A DNA stretch of 64,000 nt from Polyangium sp. 15x6. Lineage in GTDB: Bacteria; Myxococcota_A; Polyangia; Polyangiales; Polyangiaceae. Below, in pieces: positions 34,241 to 42,542 of this stretch. Position 1 is the stretch's first letter; each line of letters begins with the position of its first letter. The stretch lies in the NCBI RefSeq assembly GCF_029960785.1, contig NZ_JASBQE010000004.1, positions 124,001-188,000 of the forward strand. The letters are read 5' to 3'. The translations under genes and the position numbers were made by a program. Under the pieces are notes generated by a model. That model made no database searches and was not told the DNA's origin. It worked only from the letters and a program-made list of their open reading frames with translations.

Positions 34241-36604
34241 TCAGTAGAGAAGCTTCGCCGCCTCGGCGAGCTCCGCCGGCGAGAGCACGCTGTTCGCCGG
34301 CACCGGCCCGTGGCCGAGCAGGTAATCCACGGCGCGCAGCCCCTTCGTATCGGCCGCGTATTTGTCGGCGCCTGCGTCGAGCAAGAGCCGGATCATCGGC
34401 AGCGACCCGCGCGCGGCCGCGTACATGAGCGCGGTGCGCGCGTCGTGCCCGAGCAGCGGCTCGGTCGTCTGGAACGTCGTCCGATCCACGGCCGCGCCGC
34501 GCTGGAGCAGGATGCGCGCGGACTCCACGCGGTTCTGCTGCGCGGCCGCCATGAGCGGGGTTTTTCCGAAATCGTTCGGCGCGTTCGGGTCGACCACGAG
34601 ATCGAGCTCGCGCTCCTTTCCGGGCTCGACCGAGATCTCCCAGAGGACCGGCAGCGCCGCGGGATTCAGCACCGCCATGTGCACGAGCGGATCCATGCCC
34701 GTGATCTTCGCGCATGCTTGAAATGGCAAAAGGCTCGCGGCGTTCTTGGTTTCGCCGGCCGCGATGAACACGCGCAGGTCCGCGGCCGACGCGCCGTCCA
34801 CGACACGCTTGCGCAAGGAGAGGGGCGGCGGTTTGTCGCCACATGAAGCGCCCCAGACGACCCGGAAGAGCCCCGTATGGGCGGCCCTCTCCGCCTCCTT
34901 TTCGTCGAGCCCGCGCGTCTTGTAATGCGCGACGAGCTTTGCCTTCAGCGGCTCCGCAATGCGCAGGAGATTCTGGTAGATGGCGCGGCTCTCGGGCGTC
35001 ATGTACGACCACGTCTCGTAGGGCCAGGCCATCGGGGGCGCCTCGCCTTCGAGCAGCTTGCGCGGGTTCGTCCGCATCGTCTCCGCCTCGACGTTCTTCC
35101 CGCTCGCGAGCGCGAAGCGCATCGTGCCGCTGAAGTTCCAGAGGAACTTGCCGTCCGCCTCCTCGGCGGCGTCGATCCATTGCTCGAACTCGACGTCGGG
35201 AAACCCTCGCACGAATCCGCGCCCCCAGCCGCAGCCGGAGCGGGGGAGGAAGTTGTCGCGGCTGGTCCCGTAGAGCGGCTCGGTGGCGTCGACGAGCTTG
35301 GGCCGCGCCACGAGCACGGCGCAGGGGATCGCATAGAAGGACGAGGTCGTCTCCGCCGCGGTGGACGAGGAAGCGAATCGGAGGAGCCCGAGCAGGCTCT
35401 CGTCGGTCCCGTCGTAGTCGCGGCGCTCGAACAATGGCTCCTCGATGAGCAGCTCGTCGTTGTTTTTCTTCGCCGCGGCGGTGCTCGCTTTCACGACCTC
35501 GCCGAGGAGTTTTTTGATTTTTGCGTCGCGCGCGGCCGATTGCGGCCGGAACGTGTGCAAGAAGAGCGCGTAATCGAGCTTGCCCACGACGTCCTTCTTC
35601 GACGCCGCTTCGAGGGGTTTCTCCGCCGCGTCGGGGTTTTCCCCCATGAACACGATTGCCGCGTCGCGATCCCACGGCGGCGCCGGCGCGGCCGGCGTGG
35701 GCTCGATGGCCCTCGACCGGCGTGTCTCCGGCTTCCGCGGCTTCCGCACCGCGGCGGCGGACTCGCCTGGATCCTTCGCGAAGCGCTCCATCAGTTCGAA
35801 ATCGAGCTCGTGTTTTTCGGGCGTGGGGCACGAGAGGAGCGGCCCCGCAGCCTGGCCGAGCCGCTTCGCGGCGGCCTCGACGAGCGCGCGACGGCCGAGG
35901 ATCGTGCGGCAGGGCAGGCGGAGCCAGGTGTCGTCCCGGAAATGATCGAGCGACCTGAGGAGCATCAGGTCCGCCCGGTCGAACAGGTCGTAAGCGTCGT
36001 CGTAAACCTTGTGCCCGCTCTCCATGACGAGCGCTGCGTCGACGAGCCGCATCGTCGCCGCGAGCTGTAGCATCAAGCCGTCCGGGCCCTTGGGTTTCTC
36101 CAGGGCCAGCACCGAGACATGCTTCGTGTACGTCTCGATCTCGTGCCCCTTCGGGGTGGACGCCTTTTCACGCCCGCGCTCTCCCAGCGCCGAGCTGACC
36201 TTTTCGTCGAGCCGTGCCTTTGCCAGCGCCGCGACCTTCGCGAGCGCGTCCGCGGCGGCGGGATCGGAGGCGAGCACGACCTTGTACGCCCCGACGAGCG
36301 CTTCGAGCGGATCTGCCTCCACGCCGGCGGGCAATTTCACGGGCTCCTTTCCGTCGGCCACGCGTTCGAGATTGCCCTGAATGCGCGCGAGGACGCGGCG
36401 CGGCTGGTCGTATTCGCCGGGCCGCGGTTCCGGGGGCGCGGCGATGGGCGCGGGCGCGGGCGTGGACGTGGAGGCCGACGCGGACGCATCCGGGGACGGC
36501 GGGCCGGCTGCGGGTTTGTCGCAAGCGGCGACGAGCCCCGCCGCGAGGACGAGCGAAGACCACGAGGCGAACGCACGCGCGCGCTTGCCGAAGGCGAGCA
36601 ACAT
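34241..36604 (-). CDS. Large lipoprotein with C-terminal ankyrin repeats
   Basis: A 787-residue protein with lipobox LVAAC and a Ser/Thr/Pro-rich linker. About 600 helical residues of unknown type follow, with no clear motif. The C-terminus has ankyrin units: NDFGKTPLMAAAQQNRVESARILLQRGA and ARTALMYAAARGSLPMIRLLLDAGADKY, plus a partial third (KGLRAVDYLLGHG). Ankyrin repeats in an exported lipoprotein suggest a protein-binding role in the periplasm. It is upstream of, and probably co-transcribed with, the membrane-anchored protein at 32554. Confidence 0.8.
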   Translation of the reverse strand: MLLAFGKRARAFASWSSLVLAAGLVAACDKPAAGPPSPDASASASTSTPAPAPIAAPPEPRPGEYDQPRRVLARIQGNLERVADGKEPVKLPAGVEADPLEALVGAYKVVLASDPAAADALAKVAALAKARLDEKVSSALGERGREKASTPKGHEIETYTKHVSVLALEKPKGPDGLMLQLAATMRLVDAALVMESGHKVYDDAYDLFDRADLMLLRSLDHFRDDTWLRLPCRTILGRRALVEAAAKRLGQAAGPLLSCPTPEKHELDFELMERFAKDPGESAAAVRKPRKPETRRSRAIEPTPAAPAPPWDRDAAIVFMGENPDAAEKPLEAASKKDVVGKLDYALFLHTFRPQSAARDAKIKKLLGEVVKASTAAAKKNNDELLIEEPLFERRDYDGTDESLLGLLRFASSSTAAETTSSFYAIPCAVLVARPKLVDATEPLYGTSRDNFLPRSGCGWGRGFVRGFPDVEFEQWIDAAEEADGKFLWNFSGTMRFALASGKNVEAETMRTNPRKLLEGEAPPMAWPYETWSYMTPESRAIYQNLLRIAEPLKAKLVAHYKTRGLDEKEAERAAHTGLFRVVWGASCGDKPPPLSLRKRVVDGASAADLRVFIAAGETKNAASLLPFQACAKITGMDPLVHMAVLNPAALPVLWEISVEPGKERELDLVVDPNAPNDFGKTPLMAAAQQNRVESARILLQRGAAVDRTTFQTTEPLLGHDARTALMYAAARGSLPMIRLLLDAGADKYAADTKGLRAVDYLLGHGPVPANSVLSPAELAEAAKLLY

Positions 36605-36636
36605 GGGGGCATCCTACACGCCGCCGCGCGCGGATG

Positions 36637-37155
36637 TCAGCGTCCCACGACGAACGCGACGAGCGCGGCGAGCGCGACGGCGATCGTCGCGTACGTCGCG
36701 GCTCTCCACGTGTCGAGCGGCGAAGCGCCGACACGCGGCGGGGCGGGCTCGATGCGCGGCGCTTCGGTCACGGCGGGCTCGCACCACGTCACGCCCGCGC
36801 TCGCGGCGGCGCCCGCGCGCGCTTCGAGGTGCAGCTGCGCGATCCCCGCGCCGTCTTCGCCGAACGGCCGCAGGATCCGCAGCACGACGCCGCCCTCGAG
36901 CTCGCTCGGCAAGCGCAGGCGCACGAGGCGCGTCGTGGGATCTCCCGGGACGCGATGGCCGCCGCGCCGGCCGCACCCGTCGCAGCCGCCGCCGTCGCAG
37001 CGGGCGCAGGCGACACGCGCGGGGATCACGACCTCGATCACGGCGCCGGCCCAGCCGGCAGGCACCTCGATCACGAGCCGCCCGCGTGGCTTGTCGCAGG
37101 CGTCGAGCGCGGCAGGATCCAGGACGCGGGAGAGGGCCTCGCCCATCGCCCCCAT
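36637..37155 (-). CDS. DnaJ C-domain-like protein with half zinc finger and membrane anchor
   Basis: A 172-residue protein. It resembles the substrate-binding part of DnaJ without a J domain: RLVIEVPAGWAGAVIEV, a compact CARCDGGGCDGCGRRG (two CxxC units, enough for one zinc) and LRILRPFGEDGAGIAQLHLEA. After a Pro-rich linker a single hydrophobic helix (ATIAVALAALVAFVVG) closes the protein, implying tail anchoring. It is an oddity among chaperone-like proteins; no DnaK gene is near. Confidence 0.65.
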   Translation of the reverse strand: MGAMGEALSRVLDPAALDACDKPRGRLVIEVPAGWAGAVIEVVIPARVACARCDGGGCDGCGRRGGHRVPGDPTTRLVRLRLPSELEGGVVLRILRPFGEDGAGIAQLHLEARAGAAASAGVTWCEPAVTEAPRIEPAPPRVGASPLDTWRAATYATIAVALAALVAFVVGR

Positions 37156-37229
37156 TCATGCCTCGAACCGGTCCCCAGGGGAAGAAAGATCCTGCTGGCT
37201 CCCGGCGGAGCCGATGTATGCTGCGCGCG

Positions 37230-37739
37230 ATGAAGCAAGCCGTCGCTCTTTCGATGGTCGCCCTCGGGCTCGCGCTCGCCGCGGGCTGTGGCGCCAAGGT
37301 CGTCGTGGACACGCCTGGCGAAGGAGCGGGCGGCGCCGGCGGGACGAGCCAGTCCTCGTCCGACGGCCCGGGGACCATTACGAGCGTGGGGCCCGGCTCC
37401 AGCGTGTCGAGCGTCGGCCCCGGCCCCGGCCCCGGCGGCCCGAGCGTGGTGAGCAGCATCTCGAGCGGCCCCATGACCTGCGACAACCAGGGCGATTGCG
37501 GGTTTTGTGTCGAGTGCGCGACGAGCACGATCTGCAACGGGCTCTGGACGAAGTGCCTCGCGCTCCCGGCGTGCGAGGGCCTCCTGAATTGCCTCCCGAG
37601 CTGCCAGGATCAGCTCTGCTTCGACAAGTGCCTGGAGACTTTCCCCGACGGGATCGCGCTCTACAACGAGACTGCGATCTGCCTCGTCTGCCAGGGCTGC
37701 TTCAACGATTGCGACGGCGCGAGCCAGGGCTGCCCCTGA
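37230..37739 (+). CDS. Cys-rich myxobacterial lipoprotein
   Basis: A 169-residue protein; an in-frame ATG at 37218 is an alternative start. Lipobox AAGC and a long Gly/Ser/Pro linker (residues 25-80). The C-terminal 85 residues hold 14 cysteines in CxxC and CxxxC spacings (CGFCVECATSTIC, CLVCQGCFNDC), predicting a disulfide-knotted domain. This family of linker plus Cys-rich lipoproteins is abundant in Polyangiales; role unknown. Confidence 0.75.
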   Translation: MKQAVALSMVALGLALAAGCGAKVVVDTPGEGAGGAGGTSQSSSDGPGTITSVGPGSSVSSVGPGPGPGGPSVVSSISSGPMTCDNQGDCGFCVECATSTICNGLWTKCLALPACEGLLNCLPSCQDQLCFDKCLETFPDGIALYNETAICLVCQGCFNDCDGASQGCP

Positions 37740-37771
37740 GGGCGCCGTACACCTGAATTCCCTTGCAAGCC

Positions 37772-39298
37772 ATGAGCCCCGAACCCCGGCAGCATATCCT
37801 GCAAATCCTCGGCGCGGGCGCGATCGGCATTGGCATCGGCGCGGCCGTGCTCCTGCTCTGCGCGATCGCCCTGCCGCGCGCCGAGCGAAAAGCCACGCTG
37901 CGCACCCCGCTCGTCCTCCTCGGCCTGCACGCCGTGACCGTGCTCGCCCGGCTGCCCCTGCCCGAAGGGAAGCTCGAACGCGGGCTGGAAGTCCTCGGTT
38001 TATTTTTCCTGCTTCTGTCGCTCGCCCGCGCGCTCTTCGTGCTGATCGTCGACGTGGTCGTCAGCGCGCGCCTGTCGAAGCCGCTGCCGCGGATCATCCG
38101 CGACATCGTGCAGGGGCTCGTCTTCCTCGGCGCGGTCGCCGTCGTGCTGCGCGAAGTGGGCGTCGAGCCCGGCTCCTTGCTCACGACGTCGGCGCTGCTC
38201 ACGGCCGTGATCGGCTTGTCCTTGCAGGAGACCCTGGGCAACCTCTTCGCCGGGCTCGCGATCCAGGCGCAGACGCCGTTCGAAGTCGGCGACTGGATCG
38301 GGATCGACGGCGATCCGAAGCTCATCGGACGGGTGGTCGAGATCAACTGGCGCGCGACCACGGTGCTCACGCTGGAGCAAGTCGAGCTCATCATCCCGAA
38401 CGGCGTGCTCGCGAAGACGACGATCCGCAATTTCACGAAACCGACGAACGTCGCGCGGCGCACCGTGACGGTGCAGGCGCCCTACGAGGTCTCCCCGCGT
38501 CGCGTCGAGGCGGCGTTGCTCGAGGCGGTGCATGAAGTCCCCGGGATCCTCACGCAACCGCCGCCCGCCGCGCAGACGCGCGACTTCGTCGACAGCGGCA
38601 TCCAGTACGTGGTCAACTACTTCATCGAGGATTTCGCGCTGCGTGATCGGATCGACTCCATGGTCCGGCACCGGATCTGGTACGCGTTCAAGCGCGCCGG
38701 GATCTCGATTCCGTACCCGATGCGCACGGTGCACACGCACGCGGTGACGGCGGAGTCGCGCGCGGAGGAGACGAAGGAGGACACGGCGCGGCGCATGGCG
38801 GCGCTCGGGGCGGTCCATTTCCTCGCGCCGCTGCCCGCGGCATCCCTCGAGCGGCTCGCGGCGCTGTCGCGCACGTGCCATTTCATGCCCGGCGAGGCGG
38901 TCATCCGGCAGGGCGAGACCGGCAGCGAGCTCTTTCTCGTGCAGAAGGGCGAACTCGCGGTGATCGTGGGCCGCGGGGAGGGCGGGAGCGTCGCCGAGGT
39001 GGCGCGCCTCGGCCCCGGGCAATTCTTCGGTGAAATGTCGCTCATGACGGGCGAGAAGCGCGTCGCCACGGTGAAAGCGACGACGGACTGCGAGCTCGTC
39101 GAGGTGGGCAAAGCCGCCTTCCAGGAGGTGCTCGCCGCGGATCCCCGCCTCGTCGAGCAGATCACGCGCGCCCTCGTCGATCGCCAGATCGCCCTGGAAG
39201 AGAACCTCTCCGCGCGCGCCTCGCGGAGCACGCGGGCCGATGTCGACGCGAAGAGTTCGGCGCTGCTCGCCAAGATCCGGCAGTTCTTCCAGATATGA
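37772..39298 (+). CDS. MscS-family channel with cyclic-nucleotide-binding domain
   Basis: A 508-residue protein. Four N-terminal membrane helices, then the MscS pore helix and beta domain (about 125-270): ALLTAVIGLSLQETLGNLFAG, FEVGDWIGIDG, VVEINWRATTVLT, IPNGVLAKTTIRNF. A cNMP-binding domain at about 345-460 has PGEAVIRQGETGSELFLVQKG and GQFFGEMSLMTGEKRVATV with the phosphate-binding FGE. Cyclic-nucleotide-gated MscS channels (bCNG type) bind cAMP. The C-terminus is a short coiled coil. The ATG at 37772 is chosen over TTG 37763. Confidence 0.9.
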   Translation: MSPEPRQHILQILGAGAIGIGIGAAVLLLCAIALPRAERKATLRTPLVLLGLHAVTVLARLPLPEGKLERGLEVLGLFFLLLSLARALFVLIVDVVVSARLSKPLPRIIRDIVQGLVFLGAVAVVLREVGVEPGSLLTTSALLTAVIGLSLQETLGNLFAGLAIQAQTPFEVGDWIGIDGDPKLIGRVVEINWRATTVLTLEQVELIIPNGVLAKTTIRNFTKPTNVARRTVTVQAPYEVSPRRVEAALLEAVHEVPGILTQPPPAAQTRDFVDSGIQYVVNYFIEDFALRDRIDSMVRHRIWYAFKRAGISIPYPMRTVHTHAVTAESRAEETKEDTARRMAALGAVHFLAPLPAASLERLAALSRTCHFMPGEAVIRQGETGSELFLVQKGELAVIVGRGEGGSVAEVARLGPGQFFGEMSLMTGEKRVATVKATTDCELVEVGKAAFQEVLAADPRLVEQITRALVDRQIALEENLSARASRSTRADVDAKSSALLAKIRQFFQI

Positions 39299-39355
39299 CA
39301 TTTCGCTGAACGTCGGGCCTGGTCGCCCGTTCGTCGCGGTACGCGGTTTGCCCTC

Positions 39356-40411
39356 ATGAAAGCCAGGGAGGGAGCCGTGGCGCGATTTCTACACGGGCGC
39401 ATGTCGCAAGTTTCCGCGCTGGCCGGATTGGCGGTGCTGGGTTTGTCGTTCGGCTGGCTCGCTCGTCGGGCGCGCGCCATCAGCCTGCGAGGCAAGGTCG
39501 CGGTCGTCACCGGCGGGTCGCGGGGGCTCGGGCTGCTCATGGCCGAGGAGCTCGTCCGGCAGGGGGCGCGCGTGGCCATCTGCGGGCGAGATGGGGACGC
39601 CGTGGACCGCGCCACGAAGCTTTTGCTCAGCCGGCACGGAGCGGACGTGCTCGGCGAGGCGCGGGACCTCGGGGATCCGGCCGAAGCGGCCGCGTTCGTC
39701 GACAGCGTGGTTTCGCGGTTCGGGCGGATCGACGTGCTCGTGAACAATGCGGGCGTGATCCAGGTGGCGCCGCTCGACATGATCGACGCGGCGAAGATCG
39801 ATGAAGCGATGCGCTCGAATTTCTGGAGCGCGGCGCACATGACGTTCGCGGCGCTCCCGCACCTCGGGCCGGACGCGCGTATCGTGAACGTGACCTCGGT
39901 CGGCGGCCGCGTGCCGATGCCGCACATGCTCGGCTATACGGCCTCGAAATTCGCGATGGTGGGTTTTTCGGAGGCGATCGGCGCCGAGCTCCGCGCGCGC
40001 GGGACGAAGGTGACGACGGTGGTGCCGGGCCCGATGCGGACGGGCTCGTTCTACAATGCGGAGTTCCTCGGGCGGCAAAAGGAGGAGTTCGCCTGGTTCA
40101 GCGTGCTCTCGTCGCTGCCGCTGCTCTCGATCGACGCGAAGGTCGCGGCGAGCCGGATCATCCGCGCGGCGCGGGAGGGGCAGCGGGAGGTGCACCTCGG
40201 GCTCGTGGGGCGGATCTTGCCGGTGCTGCATGGCCTCGCGCCGCGGCTGTTCGGGCTGATCTCCACGGCGATCGCGCGCCTCTTGCCGCCGCCGGGGCAT
40301 AGCGTGGAGCGGTGGAGGGGGCGGGAGATCGACTCGACGTTGCACGGGTCGCTCCTGCTCGAGCTCGGGAATCGCGCGGCGCGGGAGAACAACGAGGAGC
40401 CGCCGGTCTGA
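39356..40411 (+). CDS. Membrane-anchored short-chain dehydrogenase/reductase
   Basis: A 351-residue protein. A hydrophobic N-terminal segment (about 16-36) precedes a classical SDR fold: TGGSRGLG at about 52-59, NNAG, the catalytic Ser in VTSVGG, Y194 and K198 (YTASK), and PGPMRTG. The extra 90 C-terminal residues include a second hydrophobic region (LFGLISTAIARLLPPPG). Membrane-bound SDRs of this shape act on lipids or retinol/steroid-like substrates; no specific assignment. It converges on the 40413 gene with no gap. Confidence 0.87.
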   Translation: MKAREGAVARFLHGRMSQVSALAGLAVLGLSFGWLARRARAISLRGKVAVVTGGSRGLGLLMAEELVRQGARVAICGRDGDAVDRATKLLLSRHGADVLGEARDLGDPAEAAAFVDSVVSRFGRIDVLVNNAGVIQVAPLDMIDAAKIDEAMRSNFWSAAHMTFAALPHLGPDARIVNVTSVGGRVPMPHMLGYTASKFAMVGFSEAIGAELRARGTKVTTVVPGPMRTGSFYNAEFLGRQKEEFAWFSVLSSLPLLSIDAKVAASRIIRAAREGQREVHLGLVGRILPVLHGLAPRLFGLISTAIARLLPPPGHSVERWRGREIDSTLHGSLLLELGNRAARENNEEPPV

Positions 40412-40412
40412 G

Positions 40413-40880
40413 TCATTTCGGTTGCGGCTTTGCCCGCGCCTTGCGGCGAGCCTCGCGGCGTTCGTGGCGCTCGCGAAGGGGCCGGACGAGCTCCTCTTCC
40501 TCGGACAGGATCTTTTTTTCGAGTCGTTGTTGAAACGCGCGCCCGTAGGTCCAAGGCACGCGCATGGAAAACCCGGTGACGTCTTCGTCGAACCCTTCCC
40601 ATCGAACCGGAATCCCGCTCTGTTCGAGCTTGTAGTGAATGCCGTCAATGGCATTTTGGAGCGCCGCCATCGATTCGTCACTTTTTCCAAACAGAATCGA
40701 GTCGTCGCCCAATCCCAGGATGACGAAGGGGCATCTCCACACATTGTCGCCAGGGGGTAATTCAGGACAACCGATGCGGACCACGACGATGCCCCCGACG
40801 GCATCACGTCGCTCGAGACGGCGCTCGGCGACCCAGCGCGTTTGTTTGGTTTTTGATGTGGTTTTTTGCGGTTTGGCCAT
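40413..40880 (-). CDS. Small soluble protein, possible immunity protein (DUF6968-like)
   Basis: A 155-residue protein. The ATG at 40880 is chosen because GGAAAG lies 5 bases upstream. The centre reads GGIVVVRIGCPELPPGDNVWRC then a SDESMAALQNAIDGIHYKL helix, resembling the DUF6968 family as I remember it; the C-terminus is a basic/acidic coiled stretch (ERHERREARRKAR). Base use is visibly more A/T-rich than neighbours. It starts 17 bases after the candidate toxin lipoprotein and is probably co-transcribed, which suggests an immunity role; this is inference. Confidence 0.55.
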   Translation of the reverse strand: MAKPQKTTSKTKQTRWVAERRLERRDAVGGIVVVRIGCPELPPGDNVWRCPFVILGLGDDSILFGKSDESMAALQNAIDGIHYKLEQSGIPVRWEGFDEDVTGFSMRVPWTYGRAFQQRLEKKILSEEEELVRPLRERHERREARRKARAKPQPK

Positions 40881-40897
40881 TGTTACTTTCCGAATTT

Positions 40898-41602
40898 TCA
40901 CCTGCACCAGCCGCGCTTCTCTTCTTCACTCTTCAATGTTTTGGACCAGCAGTCTTGTCTGTCGAGTTTGTTCGTTATCGAATTGCACAGATTCTCCCAA
41001 AGCACACCGCCCCCCGCGGCGGCGTCGAGGCAGCGATTCAAGTTCGGCTTGGGCCGCTTCCGAGCCATCTCCGCAGCATCCTTGCTGACCTCCAGCGAAG
41101 CGGCCATCACGATGAGGATGGGCCCCGCTTCGATGACGAGGTCGGCGAGGGCGACCGCCACGACCACGAGCGCACCGGGGTGCCCGACGAGCCCACGCTC
41201 GGCCGCCGTCTGCCCGTTCGCAGGCGCCGGCGACGCGGACAGGCGCAGCTTGCGCACCCTGAGCAGGTCCTCCGGGACGGTCATGCCTCGCAGCGCGATC
41301 CGCGTGCACCCTGCGAGATCCGCGTGGGGCACGCCCTTCGCCTCCACGTCGACCACGCGGCCCTCTTCGTCCACCTTCACCGTGAAGTCGAACGTGTAGT
41401 ACCCCCGGGGAAGGTCGCCACCGAACTCCTCGACGCATTCTCGCAGGCGCTCCGCGGTGGCGTCCGGCACACGCGGGCGGTCGTCCTGCTGCGCCAGTTG
41501 TCTGACCGTGGCCCCGCAGCCGAGGGGCACGAGCGCCGCCGTCGCGCAGCCGAGGAGCCCGAACGAGAGGAGGTTACGCAGGCGTGGAGGCGTCACCACC
41601 AA
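40898..41602 (-). CDS. Lipoprotein with TonB-C-like region and Cys/Trp C-terminal domain, candidate toxin
   Basis: A protein of about 232 residues; three adjacent starts are possible (TTG 41602, GTG 41599, GTG 41596). Lipobox-like VPLGC, then YYTFDFTVKVDEEGRVVDVEAKG resembling the TonB C-terminal strand pair, a hydrophobic stretch (ALVVVAVALADLVIEAG), and a terminal domain containing a Cys, LWENLCNSI, QDCWSKTLKSEEEKRGWC. Similar layouts with swapped C-termini occur in myxobacteria and suggest polymorphic toxins, but activity is not demonstrated here. It is followed after 17 bases by the small 40413 gene. Confidence 0.55.
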   Translation of the reverse strand: MVVTPPRLRNLLSFGLLGCATAALVPLGCGATVRQLAQQDDRPRVPDATAERLRECVEEFGGDLPRGYYTFDFTVKVDEEGRVVDVEAKGVPHADLAGCTRIALRGMTVPEDLLRVRKLRLSASPAPANGQTAAERGLVGHPGALVVVAVALADLVIEAGPILIVMAASLEVSKDAAEMARKRPKPNLNRCLDAAAGGGVLWENLCNSITNKLDRQDCWSKTLKSEEEKRGWCR

Positions 41603-41702
41603 AGGCGATCAGACCTTTCGGCTTCTGTCAACGTGGCGCGTGTTTGCCCTCACGTCCGACGGGCTGGACATGGCCATCCGGAGCCCGTAGGCTGCGGCAC
41701 CT

Positions 41703-42461
41703 ATGTCTCGTACATTCACCCCTGTTGATCTCGTCCAGCTTCCCCGCGTTGATTCGAATGGCGCCATCGCTCTCGCGAGCGCCGTCGAATCGGCCGCATC
41801 CAAGTACAACGACCTTCCTGCGAGCGTGACGGAGGCCGTCGCTCAGATCGTCGCGGATCGCATTGTCGTCCATCAGGCATTAGCAAAGACACCCGGCGGC
41901 CTCGTCACGGTCAAGGAAGCGGATCGCCGCGTGGACAAGGTCGGCGGCGCCCTCCACGACATCTGCGCGGCGTGGGCTTCGCTCGCGGAGTTCTTGCCGC
42001 AGGGGGAGGACGCGCAGGTCCTCATGGATCGCGTCTTCGCCGATGGCCGGAAGTTCGTGAACCTGAAGGTGAAAGAGGAGTGGGCGGCGGTCGAGACCAA
42101 GCTCGCGACCATTGACCGCGAGGGGCTCGGCGCATCCATCGACGCCATTGGCGCGACGCCGGTCCTCGGGCTGCTCAGGCAGATGCAGGCCGTGTATGGA
42201 GCCGTCATCGGTACGACGGAGGTCCCGGAGGAGGCGCCGGAGGTACGCGAGAGCAAGGATACCCTGCTCGATTCGATTCGCGCGTACGTGATCCAGGTGG
42301 CAGGCACGATCAAGCGCGGCAAGCCCGAGACGGCCGCGCGCGCCGACGCCTTGCTCCGGCCTGTCCGCGAATGGGAGAGCACGAAGCCCAGCAAGGAAAA
42401 GGCGGGTAGCGAGGAGGCGCCCGCGGGCGGGGCGTCCGGTCCTGGTACGAGCGAAGGCTGA
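41703..42461 (+). CDS. Helical protein of the myxobacterial family also seen at 20895, unknown
   Basis: A 252-residue, helical, soluble protein without export signal. The front LPRVDSNGAIALASAVESA and central DRVFADGRKFVNLKVKEEW are followed by a Glu/Pro-rich loop and ETAARADALLRPVREWEST. The last 25 residues are low complexity (KEKAGSEEAPAGG...GTSEG). This 3' end is repeated almost exactly at 51459-51571, where no full gene is attached. It resembles the 257-residue protein at 20895-21668 in layout. Function unknown. Confidence 0.75.
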   Translation: MSRTFTPVDLVQLPRVDSNGAIALASAVESAASKYNDLPASVTEAVAQIVADRIVVHQALAKTPGGLVTVKEADRRVDKVGGALHDICAAWASLAEFLPQGEDAQVLMDRVFADGRKFVNLKVKEEWAAVETKLATIDREGLGASIDAIGATPVLGLLRQMQAVYGAVIGTTEVPEEAPEVRESKDTLLDSIRAYVIQVAGTIKRGKPETAARADALLRPVREWESTKPSKEKAGSEEAPAGGASGPGTSEG

Positions 42462-42474
42462 GGTTCTAAAGGGA
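42353..42474 (+). repeat. Direct repeat, copy 1 (3' end of the 41703 gene)
   Basis: From GCTCCGGCC through the stop codon and the following TGAGGTTCT this segment matches 51459-51571 with only scattered differences by eye (for example GGTAGC versus GGCAGC). The copies are about 9.1 kb apart in the same orientation and bracket the RCC1, RHS and SUKH genes. Confidence 0.88.
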
Positions 42475-42542
42475 CTACGCGCCCGGCTCGTTACGCGTTG
42501 ACACGCGTCCGTACCTGTGCTGGGGGGAGTTTCCCGTCCCCC

